64,000 nt of DNA from CAXBBB01 sp963815505. GTDB taxonomy: Bacteria; Bacteroidota; Rhodothermia; Rhodothermales; BA12. Position numbers and translations under genes: made by a program. Below, piece after piece: positions 1 to 7,904 of the stretch (its first letter is position 1; the number at the start of each line of letters is the position of its first letter). The stretch is from positions 186,001-250,000 of the forward strand of contig CAWFGU010000014.1 of assembly GCA_963815505.1 (NCBI GenBank), written 5' to 3'. Below the pieces are notes generated by a model. The model was not told the origin of the DNA. It searched no databases and saw only the letters and a list, made by a program, of their open reading frames with translations.

Positions 1-1
1 C

Positions 2-532
2 GGCGGCGAGACGGTCGCTGCTGACGCCGTCCTGTGGGCGACGGGCTCGGTCGGTCAACCGTGGCTGGCGGAGAGCGGGCTGGAGACGACCGAGAAGGGC
101 TTCGTCCGCGTGCGCGACACGCTGCTGGCTTCATCCGACGCCCGGACCTTCGTTGCGGGCGACGCCGCCGCCGTCGAGGGGTACGAATCGCTGGCGCGCA
201 TCGGTGTCCACGCCGTCAAGCAGGGGCCGCTTCTGGCCGAAAACGTCCGCCGTGCGCTCCACTCGTTGCAGGAGAGCGAGGCGCCGATCGGCGCCGAGTT
301 GCAGTCGTTCCGGCCCTACCCCGTCGCCCCGCTGATCCTGTCGACGGGCGAGCGTTGGGCAATTGCCGCCGCTGGCCCGGTTGCGCTGCGCGGACGGTGG
401 GCGTTAGCGCTCAAACATCTGGTCGACCGGCGATGGATGGCACCGTATCGCACGTCCGCACCATCGTACGGGTCGTGGATCGACGTGCGCTGCGCGGGTG
501 ACCGACTCGGCACCGCCCGCGACGAAACCTGA
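2..532 (+). CDS. FAD/NAD(P)-dependent oxidoreductase, C-terminal part (partial)
   Basis: The reading frame is open from the left window edge to a TGA at 530-532, so the N-terminus lies outside. Visible residues are typical of the second half of a two-dinucleotide-fold flavoprotein: DAVLWATG near the start, then TFVAGDAA, the GD motif that binds the FAD ribityl-phosphate, followed by a helix with SLARIGVHAVKQGPLLAENV. The order ATG...GD...AVKQGP..AxN is shared by NADH dehydrogenase-like enzymes and by the FAD domain fused to or located beside selenophosphate synthase SelD. The C-terminal tail (LSTGERWAIAAAGPVALRGRWALALKHLVDRRWM) fits the SelD-linked group best. That assignment is inference; the substrate cannot be read from this fragment. 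It ends 23 bases before the photolyase gene, so the two may be cotranscribed. Confidence 0.75.
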   Translation, partial: GGETVAADAVLWATGSVGQPWLAESGLETTEKGFVRVRDTLLASSDARTFVAGDAAAVEGYESLARIGVHAVKQGPLLAENVRRALHSLQESEAPIGAELQSFRPYPVAPLILSTGERWAIAAAGPVALRGRWALALKHLVDRRWMAPYRTSAPSYGSWIDVRCAGDRLGTARDET

Positions 533-555
533 AGACTTCCATCCCGCGCATCACC

Positions 556-2040
556 ATGCCTGACCCGAATCCAACCGCCCTCGACCTGCTCCGTCTACGC
601 ACGCGCCGCCTGACCGATCACGCCGTTGACGAGGCGGGCGCGTTCGTGCTCTGCTGGCTGATGCAGGCACTGCGGGCCGACGAAAACCCCGCCGTCGACG
701 CGGCGATTGCGCTGGGCAACCGGATCGGAAAGCCCGTCGTGGTGCTGCACGCGCTCGAGAACCGCTACCCCTACGCGTCGCTGCGGCTGCACCGATTCAT
801 CCTGGAGGCGTCGCAGGAACTGGGGCCGGGCATCGAGGCGCGCGGCGTACGTTTCGTCCGGTTTTTGCGGCGTGACGGCGAGGGCGAAGTGGACCTGGCC
901 GACCGGCTGAGCCGCCGCGCCTGCGCCGTAGTCGTCGACGACGTGCCGACGTTCGTCACGCGCTCCTATGCCGACGCGCTCGCCGGTCAAACTCAGCGGG
1001 CTGTCTTTGCCGTGGATGCGTGCTGCCTGGTGCCGATGAACACGCACGCCGGACTGCTCGCCACGACCAAAGCGTTTCGCGCCGCCCACACGCCGCTTCG
1101 CACGCTCCACGTCGAAACCGACCTGACCCAATCGCCCGCCATCGCCCGCTTCGACGGCGATCTCGAGGTGCCGCACGAAGCCATCGAAGGCGATGATGCG
1201 GCAGCGCTCGACGCCCGCATCGCCCAGACCGGCATCGACCTGAGCCTTCCGCCCGCGCCCGACTTTCGCGGATCCAGGTCGGCTGGACTGGAGCGGCTGC
1301 GCGAGGCCATCGGGGGCGTCGTCCCGCGCTACAAGTGGACGCGCAACAATCCCGCACTGCCGGGCACGGCTCGGCTGTCGCCCTGGATGCATTTCGGCGT
1401 CGTCTCGCCGGTCGAACTGGCTCGGGCCGTCTATCACGCCGAACGAGACGCGGGGCTGCACGCTGCCGCACGGTGGAAATTTTTGGACGAGGCGCTGACG
1501 TGGCGTGAGTACCACTATCACAACGCCCGCCACCGCCCGGACTGGACACGCTACGCCGGGCTCCCTGCCGCTGCCCGCGCCAGCCTCGACGCTCACGCCG
1601 ACGACCCGCGCCCGCATCACTACTCGCTCGACGACCTGGTCCACGGACGCACGCACGACGACCTCTGGAACGCCGCCCAGAAGCAGTTCCTCGCCGACGG
1701 ATGGATGCACAACAACCTGCGGATGTACTGGGCGAGTCAGATCCTCGCCTGGCGTCCCGACCCCGCCGATGCGTTCGCGACGGCCTGCTACCTCAACGAC
1801 CGCCTGTCGCTCGACGGGCGCGATCCAGCCACGTACGGCGGCGTCCGCTGGGCGTTTGGCGACTCCAAACCCTGGCGCGACCGTGTCGTCTATGGCACCG
1901 CCCCACGCAAGACGAGCAGCGCCCTGATGAAGCGCGACGGCGTGGCCGACTGGATCGAAGGGATGAACGCTCGTCCCCTGCCGATCGTCGACGTGCCGCA
2001 GCAGGACGAAGAGGCACAGGTACTTGGCCGGTATCGGTAG
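556..2040 (+). CDS. phr: Deoxyribodipyrimidine photolyase, class II-like
   Basis: 494 residues, normal for the photolyase/cryptochrome family. The N-terminal Rossmann-like part (about residues 25-170) would bind an antenna chromophore. The C-terminal FAD-binding region holds WREYHYHN near residue 316, the block TLDDLWNAAQ-like THDDLWNAAQ, GWMHNNLRMYWASQIL, and NDRLSLDGRDP near residue 413. The THDDLWNAAQ / LRMYWA / YLNDRxxLDGRDP combination is characteristic of class II CPD photolyases rather than class I. The expected reaction is blue-light repair of cyclobutane pyrimidine dimers using reduced FAD. The ATG at 556 directly precedes a good N-terminus and no stronger start lies downstream. A long open frame on the opposite strand is a codon-bias shadow. 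Confidence 0.9.
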   Translation: MPDPNPTALDLLRLRTRRLTDHAVDEAGAFVLCWLMQALRADENPAVDAAIALGNRIGKPVVVLHALENRYPYASLRLHRFILEASQELGPGIEARGVRFVRFLRRDGEGEVDLADRLSRRACAVVVDDVPTFVTRSYADALAGQTQRAVFAVDACCLVPMNTHAGLLATTKAFRAAHTPLRTLHVETDLTQSPAIARFDGDLEVPHEAIEGDDAAALDARIAQTGIDLSLPPAPDFRGSRSAGLERLREAIGGVVPRYKWTRNNPALPGTARLSPWMHFGVVSPVELARAVYHAERDAGLHAAARWKFLDEALTWREYHYHNARHRPDWTRYAGLPAAARASLDAHADDPRPHHYSLDDLVHGRTHDDLWNAAQKQFLADGWMHNNLRMYWASQILAWRPDPADAFATACYLNDRLSLDGRDPATYGGVRWAFGDSKPWRDRVVYGTAPRKTSSALMKRDGVADWIEGMNARPLPIVDVPQQDEEAQVLGRYR

Positions 2041-2162
2041 AAAGCCGTTTAAACGAGCCAGTCTTACGCCGAGAATCGCGCCGGTCCTCACATCTGAGCG
2101 GGCGCGGATTCCACGTCGGAGGCGAGGTCGTAGCCCGCCCGGTCGTCATCGGTCGGAGCTAA

Positions 2163-2517
2163 CGTATCACGCCGCTTCCCATCGTCACTGGCGACACGCT
2201 CTGCATGACCGGCACCCGTGACGATGCGGGCGACCAGCTGTTTCGCTGCGTCGCGGGCGAAGGCTCCATCCGCCTCGCCGCCGATCTGGACCCGAGCGCG
2301 CTGACCAGCGGACTCGCTCGCAGCAGCGGCCCGCGCTACCTCGTGGTGCATGAGGGCACCGTGTACGTCCAGGCGATCGTCGCCGCCAAATCCCACCCGA
2401 GGCGTGTGTGGGGCGGGCGAGCAGGCTGCTTGGTTCGACGTGCGTGCGCTGGCCCCGGGCGTGTACGCGCTCCACCTGCAGGTAGAGGGACGGAGTGGCG
2501 CTCGTTCGTCATTTTGA
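2163..2517 (+). pseudogene. Remnant of a secreted protein with a T9SS sorting tail (frameshifted)
   Basis: Two protein-like segments sit in adjacent frames. The first (from about 2163; ATG 2205) includes PRYLVVHEGTVYVQAIV. The second, shifted +1, reads PPNPTRGVCGAGEQAAWFDV then RALAPGVYALHLQ and ends at TGA 2515-2517. PNPTRG and LxPGVYxLxL are the opening and closing motifs of the type IX secretion C-terminal domain, although the middle strands (normally VYDxLGRxV) are absent. Dropping one T at about 2377 joins the halves as VYVQATSPPNPTRG. There is no signal peptide or long upstream frame, so this seems to be the tail of a lost gene. The interval 2041-2162 and 2518-2632 show nothing convincing. 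Confidence 0.45.
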
Positions 2518-2632
2518 AGTGTAAGGAGGCGAAAGAGGCCGGTCGACGAAGAGGACGGGGACTCAAGGGGGTTTCGGTGGTTAAGTTGCCGCTTCCGCTT
2601 CCGATAGCGAACGGACACGCACTCCCCCCCGA

Positions 2633-3487
2633 ATGTCCTACCTACGACTCTTCCTGCTCGCCTTCCTACTGGGCGCGCCTCCCCTACACGCGCAGATCGC
2701 CGACGATGTCACGGTCAGCTACGTTCTCATGGACATCAGCCGCGCCCGCCTGAGCGGGGCGGGACTGGGCAACATCGACCTGGGCGACATCGACACCGAC
2801 CCCGTGACGCCCGGCGTGCAGGGCTTCGACGTGAGCTTCACGCGACAGTTCTTCGACGTGTCGTTCGGGCGCGGGCCGTTCACGTTCGGCGCTACGTATC
2901 AGCGCACGACCAAGCGCGACAGCGACACGCTGCCTCTCGTGCTCGCCAAGTCCGAAAACGGGTTGATGCTCACAGGCAGCTACGATCACCTTCTCAGTCT
3001 GTTGTGGCGCGTCGAATCGTTCGCGCGCGTCGGTGTGCTCGGATCCGATGAGAGCCAGGCGCTCTACGCCGAAGACACCGACCTGCGCGTCAACGTGGTG
3101 CGCTACTGGCCCGATGGGAAGTGGCTGCTCGGCGATCGCCCCGTGTATCCGTCGGCGTACGTGGGGGGCATCGTCAACAAGTATGGGCGTGTCCAGGGCA
3201 TCGTCGGCGGCGGTGCGTGGTGGAAAGGCATCGGCTTGTACGCGACGGGCTACCACGCCCTCAACGGCGTCGACGAGCCGCTGACCGAGTCCTTCGATGG
3301 CACGGACGCGGCCGATTACCAGTTCGCCGCGCTGAGCAACAGCGGCGTGAGCGGCACGATCCGGGGCGAGTGGGGGCCGTTCACGCTGAGTCTGAGGCAG
3401 AACTGGGGACTCCGAAACGCGGGCGACGACCTGACGTTCAGCGCCTCCTACCGCATGCCGTTCGGGCGCGACGAGGTGATCCTATGA
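2633..3487 (+). CDS. Secreted outer-membrane beta-barrel-like protein
   Basis: 284 residues with a clear signal peptide (MSYLRLFLLAFLLGAPPLHA, cleavage before QIADD). The mature chain is rich in alternating hydrophobic/polar strands with Gly and aromatic residues (FDVSFTRQFFDVSF, FTFGATYQRT, GTIRGEWGPFTLSLRQNWGL) and ends in the strand DDLTFSASYRMPFGR plus a short tail, typical of small outer-membrane barrels. I recognise no named family. Its stop overlaps the next start (ATGA at 3484-3487), and that gene overlaps the histidine kinase gene (GTGA at 3963-3966), so the three are probably translationally coupled. It may form the outer-membrane part of one sensory or efflux unit; this role is inferred from context only. 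Confidence 0.8.
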   Translation: MSYLRLFLLAFLLGAPPLHAQIADDVTVSYVLMDISRARLSGAGLGNIDLGDIDTDPVTPGVQGFDVSFTRQFFDVSFGRGPFTFGATYQRTTKRDSDTLPLVLAKSENGLMLTGSYDHLLSLLWRVESFARVGVLGSDESQALYAEDTDLRVNVVRYWPDGKWLLGDRPVYPSAYVGGIVNKYGRVQGIVGGGAWWKGIGLYATGYHALNGVDEPLTESFDGTDAADYQFAALSNSGVSGTIRGEWGPFTLSLRQNWGLRNAGDDLTFSASYRMPFGRDEVIL

Positions 3488-3966
3488 GCCGCTTTCTGTT
3501 CCTCCTGCTCGTCCTTCTCGGAACCGCACCGCTCGTCTCGCACGCCCAGTCGCCGTGGCGGCAGGTGCAGCGCTACCTCCAGCCGGACGCCCAGATCGTG
3601 TCGCAGACCGACGAGCGCCTGGTGATTGCGTCGGGCGGACAGCAGTTCGTACTGGCTACCAAACGAGGCGACGGCGTCGACGTGCTCGGTGGGCTGGCGC
3701 GCAACCGCGACGGCAACCCCTACCGCGTCTGGCAGGCGACTCCCAACCTGTGGCTCGACGCCAGCCGTCCGCGATCGGGCTGGGGACGCTTTATGCGATC
3801 GGACTTCCTGCGCCTGATCCGCTCGCCCAATCCTGACGCCCTGCGCGCCGCCCGCGTCGACACGACGAGCGCGCTCGAAACGTCCAACGTGCTCTCGTTC
3901 GTCCTCGTCTACGCCACGGCTCACGCCCACGACAGCGCCACCGGTCCCTTCCAGGTGCGCCCGTGA
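3484..3966 (+). CDS. Periplasmic protein coupled to a CHASE8 histidine kinase
   Basis: 160 residues. An N-terminal signal peptide (MSRFLFLLLVLLGTAPLVSHA) is followed by a small globular domain (about 23-160) with QPDAQIVSQTDERLVIASGG at the start and no transmembrane segment, so it is predicted to be periplasmic. I recognise no family. The start ATG at 3484 overlaps the upstream stop by four bases and the stop overlaps the GTG start of the kinase gene. Such coupling suggests that it works stoichiometrically with the barrel protein and the kinase, for example as a ligand-binding or inhibitory partner of the kinase's periplasmic domain. Confidence 0.75.
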   Translation: MSRFLFLLLVLLGTAPLVSHAQSPWRQVQRYLQPDAQIVSQTDERLVIASGGQQFVLATKRGDGVDVLGGLARNRDGNPYRVWQATPNLWLDASRPRSGWGRFMRSDFLRLIRSPNPDALRAARVDTTSALETSNVLSFVLVYATAHAHDSATGPFQVRP

Positions 3967-5483
3967 GGACATCGCTCGATCGCAAGCTGATCTTGGTGAT
4001 CCTCGGCGTGAGCACGCTGGGTCTGGTAGCGGCGTGCGCGGCGTTCATCTTGCTCGACCGCATCACGTTCCGCAGCCAGCTCGAGCGCAGCCTCGACCAT
4101 CAGGCCGCCATCGTGGGCGCCTCGTCGGTTGCCGCGCTCGACTTCGGCGACGAGCTGGCGGCGCAGCAGGGGTTGGAGGGGTTCTCCGAAGTCCCCGATG
4201 TGCTCTCGGCCACGCTCTTCACGGCCGATGGCGGTGTGCTGGCCCACTATCCCGATGCGACTCAGCCGCTGCCCAGAGGCGATCCGGGCGCAACGTACGA
4301 CGGGGGCGCGTTGACGCTCGTCCACCCGATCGAGGACGGCGGCGCGCTGATCGGTAGTCTCGTCGTGCGGCAGAGCTTGGAGGGCGAGCGGCGCCGGCGT
4401 GCGCGCTACCTGATGATCAGCGGACTGGTGCTGTTGTGCGCGCTCGGGCTGTCGCTCGTGGCGGCGCTGCGCTTTCGCAAGGGCGTTACGGCTCCGATCC
4501 GCGACCTGACGGCGACGGTCCATCAGGTCGCCGAAGCCAAAGATTTCGCCGTTAGGGTCGAACCGCCCAAGTCGAACGAGCTGGGCCAACTCGCCGTCCA
4601 GTTCAACGCCATGCTGGGCGAGATCCAGACGCGCGACCAGGCGCTGGCCCGGCACCGCACCTTTCTCGAAGACCAGGTCGACGCCCGAACGCGCGAACTG
4701 CGGCGGGCCAATGTGGAACTCGTCGCCGCCAAGGACCGCGCCGAAGCCGTCAGCCGCCTCAAGTCGACGCTGCTCGACAACCTGAGCCACGAGTTTCGAA
4801 CCCCGCTTTCGGGCATCATCTCGCTCTCCGACATCCTCCGCGACGATCTGCGCGACTCGGCAACGCTCGAGCAAGAAGACTTCCTGATGATGATCGGCGA
4901 CAGTGGGCGCCGTCTGATGGAGTCGCTCGTGATGGTGCTCGACCTGACGCAGATCGACGGCGGCGAGTATGCCGGACAGCCCGCCGATCATCGCGTCGAC
5001 ACGCTGCTGGCACACACTGCGCACGACTACGCCGACCGAATCCGAGGCGCCGATCTGCACTTCGAAATCGAAGTCGAGCCCGTCGTCGCGCACGTCGACG
5101 GTCAGGCGGTTCAGACGATCGTGGGCCACCTGCTCTCCAATGCCTCCAAGTTCACGCCCGACGGAACGGTCCGTCTCGAAGCGCGCGCCGACGCATCGGA
5201 TCTGGTCGTCCACGTGACCGATACGGGCATCGGCATCGAACCGGCGTTTTTGCCGCGCGCATCCGAGCCGTTCGTGCAGAGCAGCGAGGGCGTGACACGC
5301 AACTACGAAGGCATGGGGCTGGGGCTGACGGTCGTCGTCGGGCTGGCGCGCATCATCGGCGCCCAGTTCGCGCTCCGGTCGACGGTGGGACGAGGGACGA
5401 CAGCGCTGCTGCGATTGCCGGGCGTGGTCGTGAGCCAGGAGGTCGAAGAGGTGTCGTCCGACGCGGAAACCGAAAACGCCTGA
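3963..5483 (+). CDS. Membrane sensor histidine kinase (CHASE8-HAMP-HisKA-HATPase)
   Basis: 506 residues starting at GTG 3963, which overlaps the previous stop. TM1 spans about 9-31. A periplasmic region of about 110 residues (RSLDHQAAIVGASSVAALDF ... LSATLFTADGGVLAHYP) resembles the CHASE8 sensor domain known from YfiN/TpbB. TM2 is about 149-170, followed by HAMP (to about 223) and a short coiled coil. HisKA has the phosphoacceptor H276 in NLSHEFRTPLSG; the ATPase domain shows N393 (LLSNASKFTPDG), DTGIGI 420-425 and the G2 box MGLGL 451-455. All key residues are present, so it should be active. No receiver domain or regulator gene adjoins it, which makes its output partner unknown. Confidence 0.92.
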   Translation: MRTSLDRKLILVILGVSTLGLVAACAAFILLDRITFRSQLERSLDHQAAIVGASSVAALDFGDELAAQQGLEGFSEVPDVLSATLFTADGGVLAHYPDATQPLPRGDPGATYDGGALTLVHPIEDGGALIGSLVVRQSLEGERRRRARYLMISGLVLLCALGLSLVAALRFRKGVTAPIRDLTATVHQVAEAKDFAVRVEPPKSNELGQLAVQFNAMLGEIQTRDQALARHRTFLEDQVDARTRELRRANVELVAAKDRAEAVSRLKSTLLDNLSHEFRTPLSGIISLSDILRDDLRDSATLEQEDFLMMIGDSGRRLMESLVMVLDLTQIDGGEYAGQPADHRVDTLLAHTAHDYADRIRGADLHFEIEVEPVVAHVDGQAVQTIVGHLLSNASKFTPDGTVRLEARADASDLVVHVTDTGIGIEPAFLPRASEPFVQSSEGVTRNYEGMGLGLTVVVGLARIIGAQFALRSTVGRGTTALLRLPGVVVSQEVEEVSSDAETENA

Positions 5484-5491
5484 AACGATGC

Positions 5492-5522
5492 GCGCCCCGC
5501 TCGGATCGTCCGGGCGGGGCGC
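5492..5522 (+). terminator. GC-rich hairpin after the kinase operon
   Basis: A perfect 9-bp stem (5492-5500 pairing with 5514-5522) with a 13-base loop lies 8 bases after the kinase stop and before the convergent gene ending at 5551. There is no clear T-tract, so termination efficiency is uncertain; the position between convergent genes supports the call. Confidence 0.55.
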
Positions 5523-5550
5523 TGCTGCGTTGGGAAGTGGCTGATACCGG

Positions 5551-6321
5551 TCAGAACGTGATCGATACGCCGATGCTGGGCACGATCACGTCGGTGCGGC
5601 TGCGGCTGATGGTGAGGTCGCTGTTGGTGACCCGGCCGTCGTTGTCGCGGTCGCTGATCTCGGCGTCGGCGAGGTATTCGGCCGTCGATCCGGGCGTCCA
5701 CCGCGCGCTGACGAGGATGCTGACCGTTCCCAGGTCGGACTGGGGATCCCGGTTGCGATAGACCTCGATGGCCGCACCGGCGCCGACTCCGTAGCTGAAC
5801 GCCCAGTCGTCGAAGTTGGTCGAGCGAAACACGGCCTCGTCGTCGCGGAAGCCTTCGTTTTGCACCGTCGTCTGAGTGGAGAGGTACTTGGCGCCTACGA
5901 GTCCTTCGACGTAGGGGCGCAGCACGCCCGTGCCCGGTTGCATCCGCAGGAAGAGGTGGCCCTGGGCGAGGCTGTTGGTCGTTTCGACATCGACGAACAC
6001 GCTCCGAATGGTCGTGCTCAGCGCGACGTTGTCGGTGTGCGATCCGAGGACGAAGAAGCCCCCTTCGATGCCGACGACGAACGGCAGCGTGCGCGAACCG
6101 ACTCCGATGCCCAGGTTGACGCCGTATCCGACGTTGCCGGTCTGGTCGCGGAAGTCGCCGCTCGGAATGGCGAGGGCGAATCCGCCGTCGAAGACGCCGT
6201 ACACCTCGGAGGGAGGAGAATACGCCTCGTCGTCGAAGTCTTGCGCCGCTACGGGAGCGACCAGGAGAAGGGTCAGGAGTGTCCACCGAAGCGGACGGAG
6301 AGCAGCAGAAGCGATGCGCAT
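5551..6321 (-). CDS. Outer-membrane beta-barrel family protein
   Basis: 256 residues. The signal peptide (WTLLTLLLVAPVAAQ within the first 27 residues) is followed by a chain of amphipathic strands: VYGVFDGGFALAIPSGDF, VGYGVNLGIGVG, LRPYVEGLVGAKYLST, WAFSYGVGAGAAIEVYR, TVSILVSARWTPG. It ends TDVIVPSIGVSITF, a typical terminal beta-strand with an aromatic last residue needed for BAM-dependent insertion. An acidic loop SDRDNDGRVTNSDLT resembles a calcium-binding turn. This is the common pattern of small OmpW/OmpA-like barrels in Bacteroidetes-type genomes; the transported or bound substrate cannot be deduced. It is transcribed away from the endonuclease gene. Confidence 0.82.
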   Translation of the reverse strand: MRIASAALRPLRWTLLTLLLVAPVAAQDFDDEAYSPPSEVYGVFDGGFALAIPSGDFRDQTGNVGYGVNLGIGVGSRTLPFVVGIEGGFFVLGSHTDNVALSTTIRSVFVDVETTNSLAQGHLFLRMQPGTGVLRPYVEGLVGAKYLSTQTTVQNEGFRDDEAVFRSTNFDDWAFSYGVGAGAAIEVYRNRDPQSDLGTVSILVSARWTPGSTAEYLADAEISDRDNDGRVTNSDLTISRSRTDVIVPSIGVSITF

Positions 6322-6499
6322 GGGAGTAGGGGGAAGAGGGTGGTGAGGGTGCGTCGGCTACGGCAAGTGACGTGCCGACCGACTGTACGGCGAGAATCGG
6401 GGAGAGGTGAGGTCGTCCCTCGAAAAATTCGCTGCCGCGGCGCAGCGGGTTGAGATGGGCCAATGTGCTGCCGATACCCCTCGCAGCTTTCCTCTGCCC

Positions 6500-7840
6500 A
6501 TGCTCGCTCGCCTCTCGCTCTTTCTCGTCCTGCTCGCGCTTGCGCCATCGGCCCTCGCCCAGACGATCCGCCCCACCCAGACCGGCTACGACCTGATCGC
6601 CGGGTTGGCATCGGACTACCGACCATCGACTGTGATGGGCTACGACCGTGCGAGGGACACCCTGTTCCTCCGCGTCGATCTGGAGCCGGGCGACTCGCTC
6701 CGCTGCGTCTACACGGGCCGCGCCACCTGGATGGATACGAGCCAGGACCCCACCGTTTTCGCCTACAACAGCAGCTTGCAGATCTCGACCGAGCACACGT
6801 GGCCCCAGTCGCACGGCGCCGGATCGGGGAGCGCGCGGAGCGACATGCACCACCTGTTCGCCGTCACGCAGCAGTCCAACAGCAGCCGGAGCAACGACGC
6901 CTTCGCTGACGTCGACGACGACTGGGCGACGCGCTGGTTCGGTCCGGTCACGCAGACCGCCAAGCCCGACGCATCCCTCCGCCACCTGTTCTCCGAAACG
7001 TCGGGGGCCGAGTTCGAGCCGCGCGAAGACCACAAAGGCGACGTGGCACGCGCGATGTTTTACTTCTACACGCTCTACCGCGCGCAGTCGGACACGGTAT
7101 GGTTCGCTAACCAGGTGCCGACGCTGCTCGCCTGGCACCGCGCCGATCCATCGGCGGCGTCGGACAGCGCCCGCTCGCTGCGCATCCGCGCCTATCAGGG
7201 AACGGAAAACCCGTACGTGCTCGACTCGACGCTCGCCACGCGCGCGTTCGACAGCAATGACAACAATGAGAGGGGCACGTTGCCCGTCGAGTGGGGCCGC
7301 GTCCTCGCCGTCGCCGACGGGCCACGCGTCGATGTGACGTGGGAGACTGCAGGCGAGACGAACAACTCTGCTTTCACCGTCGAGACGCAACCGCTCGGTC
7401 AGACCGCTTGGCGCGCCTTGGGCACGCTGCCCGGAGCCGGGACAACGCTCGATCGCCGCGCCTACCGTTGGACAGCAGACGATCTACCGCCCGGCGTGCA
7501 TCGCTTCCGAATCCGCCAAACCGATCTCGACGGCGCGTTCGCTTTCAGTCCCGTCGTCGAAGCCTACGCCGCTCCTCAAACCGCTATAGTGATCGCGAGC
7601 GCGCCCAATCCGTTTGCGGACCGGGCCACGATCACGGTCCACCTGGAGCGCCTATCGCCCTTGACCGTCGACGTGTTCGATGCGTTGGGTCGGCAGGTGG
7701 CGACGCTGGCGGATCACTCATCGGTGTGGGCCGGAGTGCACAGGTTCGAGTTGGACGGAACGGGACTGCCCGCGGGCGTCTACGTGGTGCGCGTCCAGAC
7801 CGATCGGCGCGCGACGACGCACACGCTGGTGCGTCGGTAG
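6500..7840 (+). CDS. Secreted endonuclease I with T9SS sorting domain
   Basis: 446 residues from ATG 6500, chosen because it gives an ideal signal peptide (MLARLSLFLVLLALAPSALA). The catalytic domain (about 22-270) matches endonuclease I/EndA enzymes: STEHTWPQSHGAGSG carries the catalytic His, SDMHHLFAV and RSNDAFADV follow, then EPREDHKGDVARAMFYF and YQGTENPYVLD. These DNases cut DNA non-specifically outside the cell. A beta-sandwich linker leads to a complete T9SS tail starting SAPNPFADRATITVHL, then VDVFDALGRQVATL and LPAGVYVVRVQT. This predicts export across the outer membrane and surface attachment or release. A likely role is nutrient scavenging or degradation of extracellular DNA. Confidence 0.9.
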   Translation: MLARLSLFLVLLALAPSALAQTIRPTQTGYDLIAGLASDYRPSTVMGYDRARDTLFLRVDLEPGDSLRCVYTGRATWMDTSQDPTVFAYNSSLQISTEHTWPQSHGAGSGSARSDMHHLFAVTQQSNSSRSNDAFADVDDDWATRWFGPVTQTAKPDASLRHLFSETSGAEFEPREDHKGDVARAMFYFYTLYRAQSDTVWFANQVPTLLAWHRADPSAASDSARSLRIRAYQGTENPYVLDSTLATRAFDSNDNNERGTLPVEWGRVLAVADGPRVDVTWETAGETNNSAFTVETQPLGQTAWRALGTLPGAGTTLDRRAYRWTADDLPPGVHRFRIRQTDLDGAFAFSPVVEAYAAPQTAIVIASAPNPFADRATITVHLERLSPLTVDVFDALGRQVATLADHSSVWAGVHRFELDGTGLPAGVYVVRVQTDRRATTHTLVRR

Positions 7841-7876
7841 CGGCACGACGGAGACGGCTGCAGGGGACGGTCTGCG

Positions 7877-7884
7877 TATCTTTG
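7877..7884 (+). promoter_or_regulatory. Bacteroidetes-type -7 element upstream of smc
   Basis: TATCTTTG is an exact match to TAnnTTTG, placed 20 bases before the smc start codon. No convincing -33 element is seen, so this is a moderate prediction. Confidence 0.4.
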
Positions 7885-7904
7885 CGGCCCCCTTTCGCCT
7901 CCAC

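Noticed and set aside
595..2091. Long open frame on the minus strand opposite the photolyase
   Set aside because: It mirrors a high-GC coding gene, has Arg/Val-rich composition and no motif; it is a codon-bias shadow.
5303..7390. 695-codon minus-strand open frame over the barrel and endonuclease region
   Set aside because: It crosses two well-supported genes and the spacer between them, and its translation is Arg-rich without domains. The real minus-strand gene is 5551-6321.
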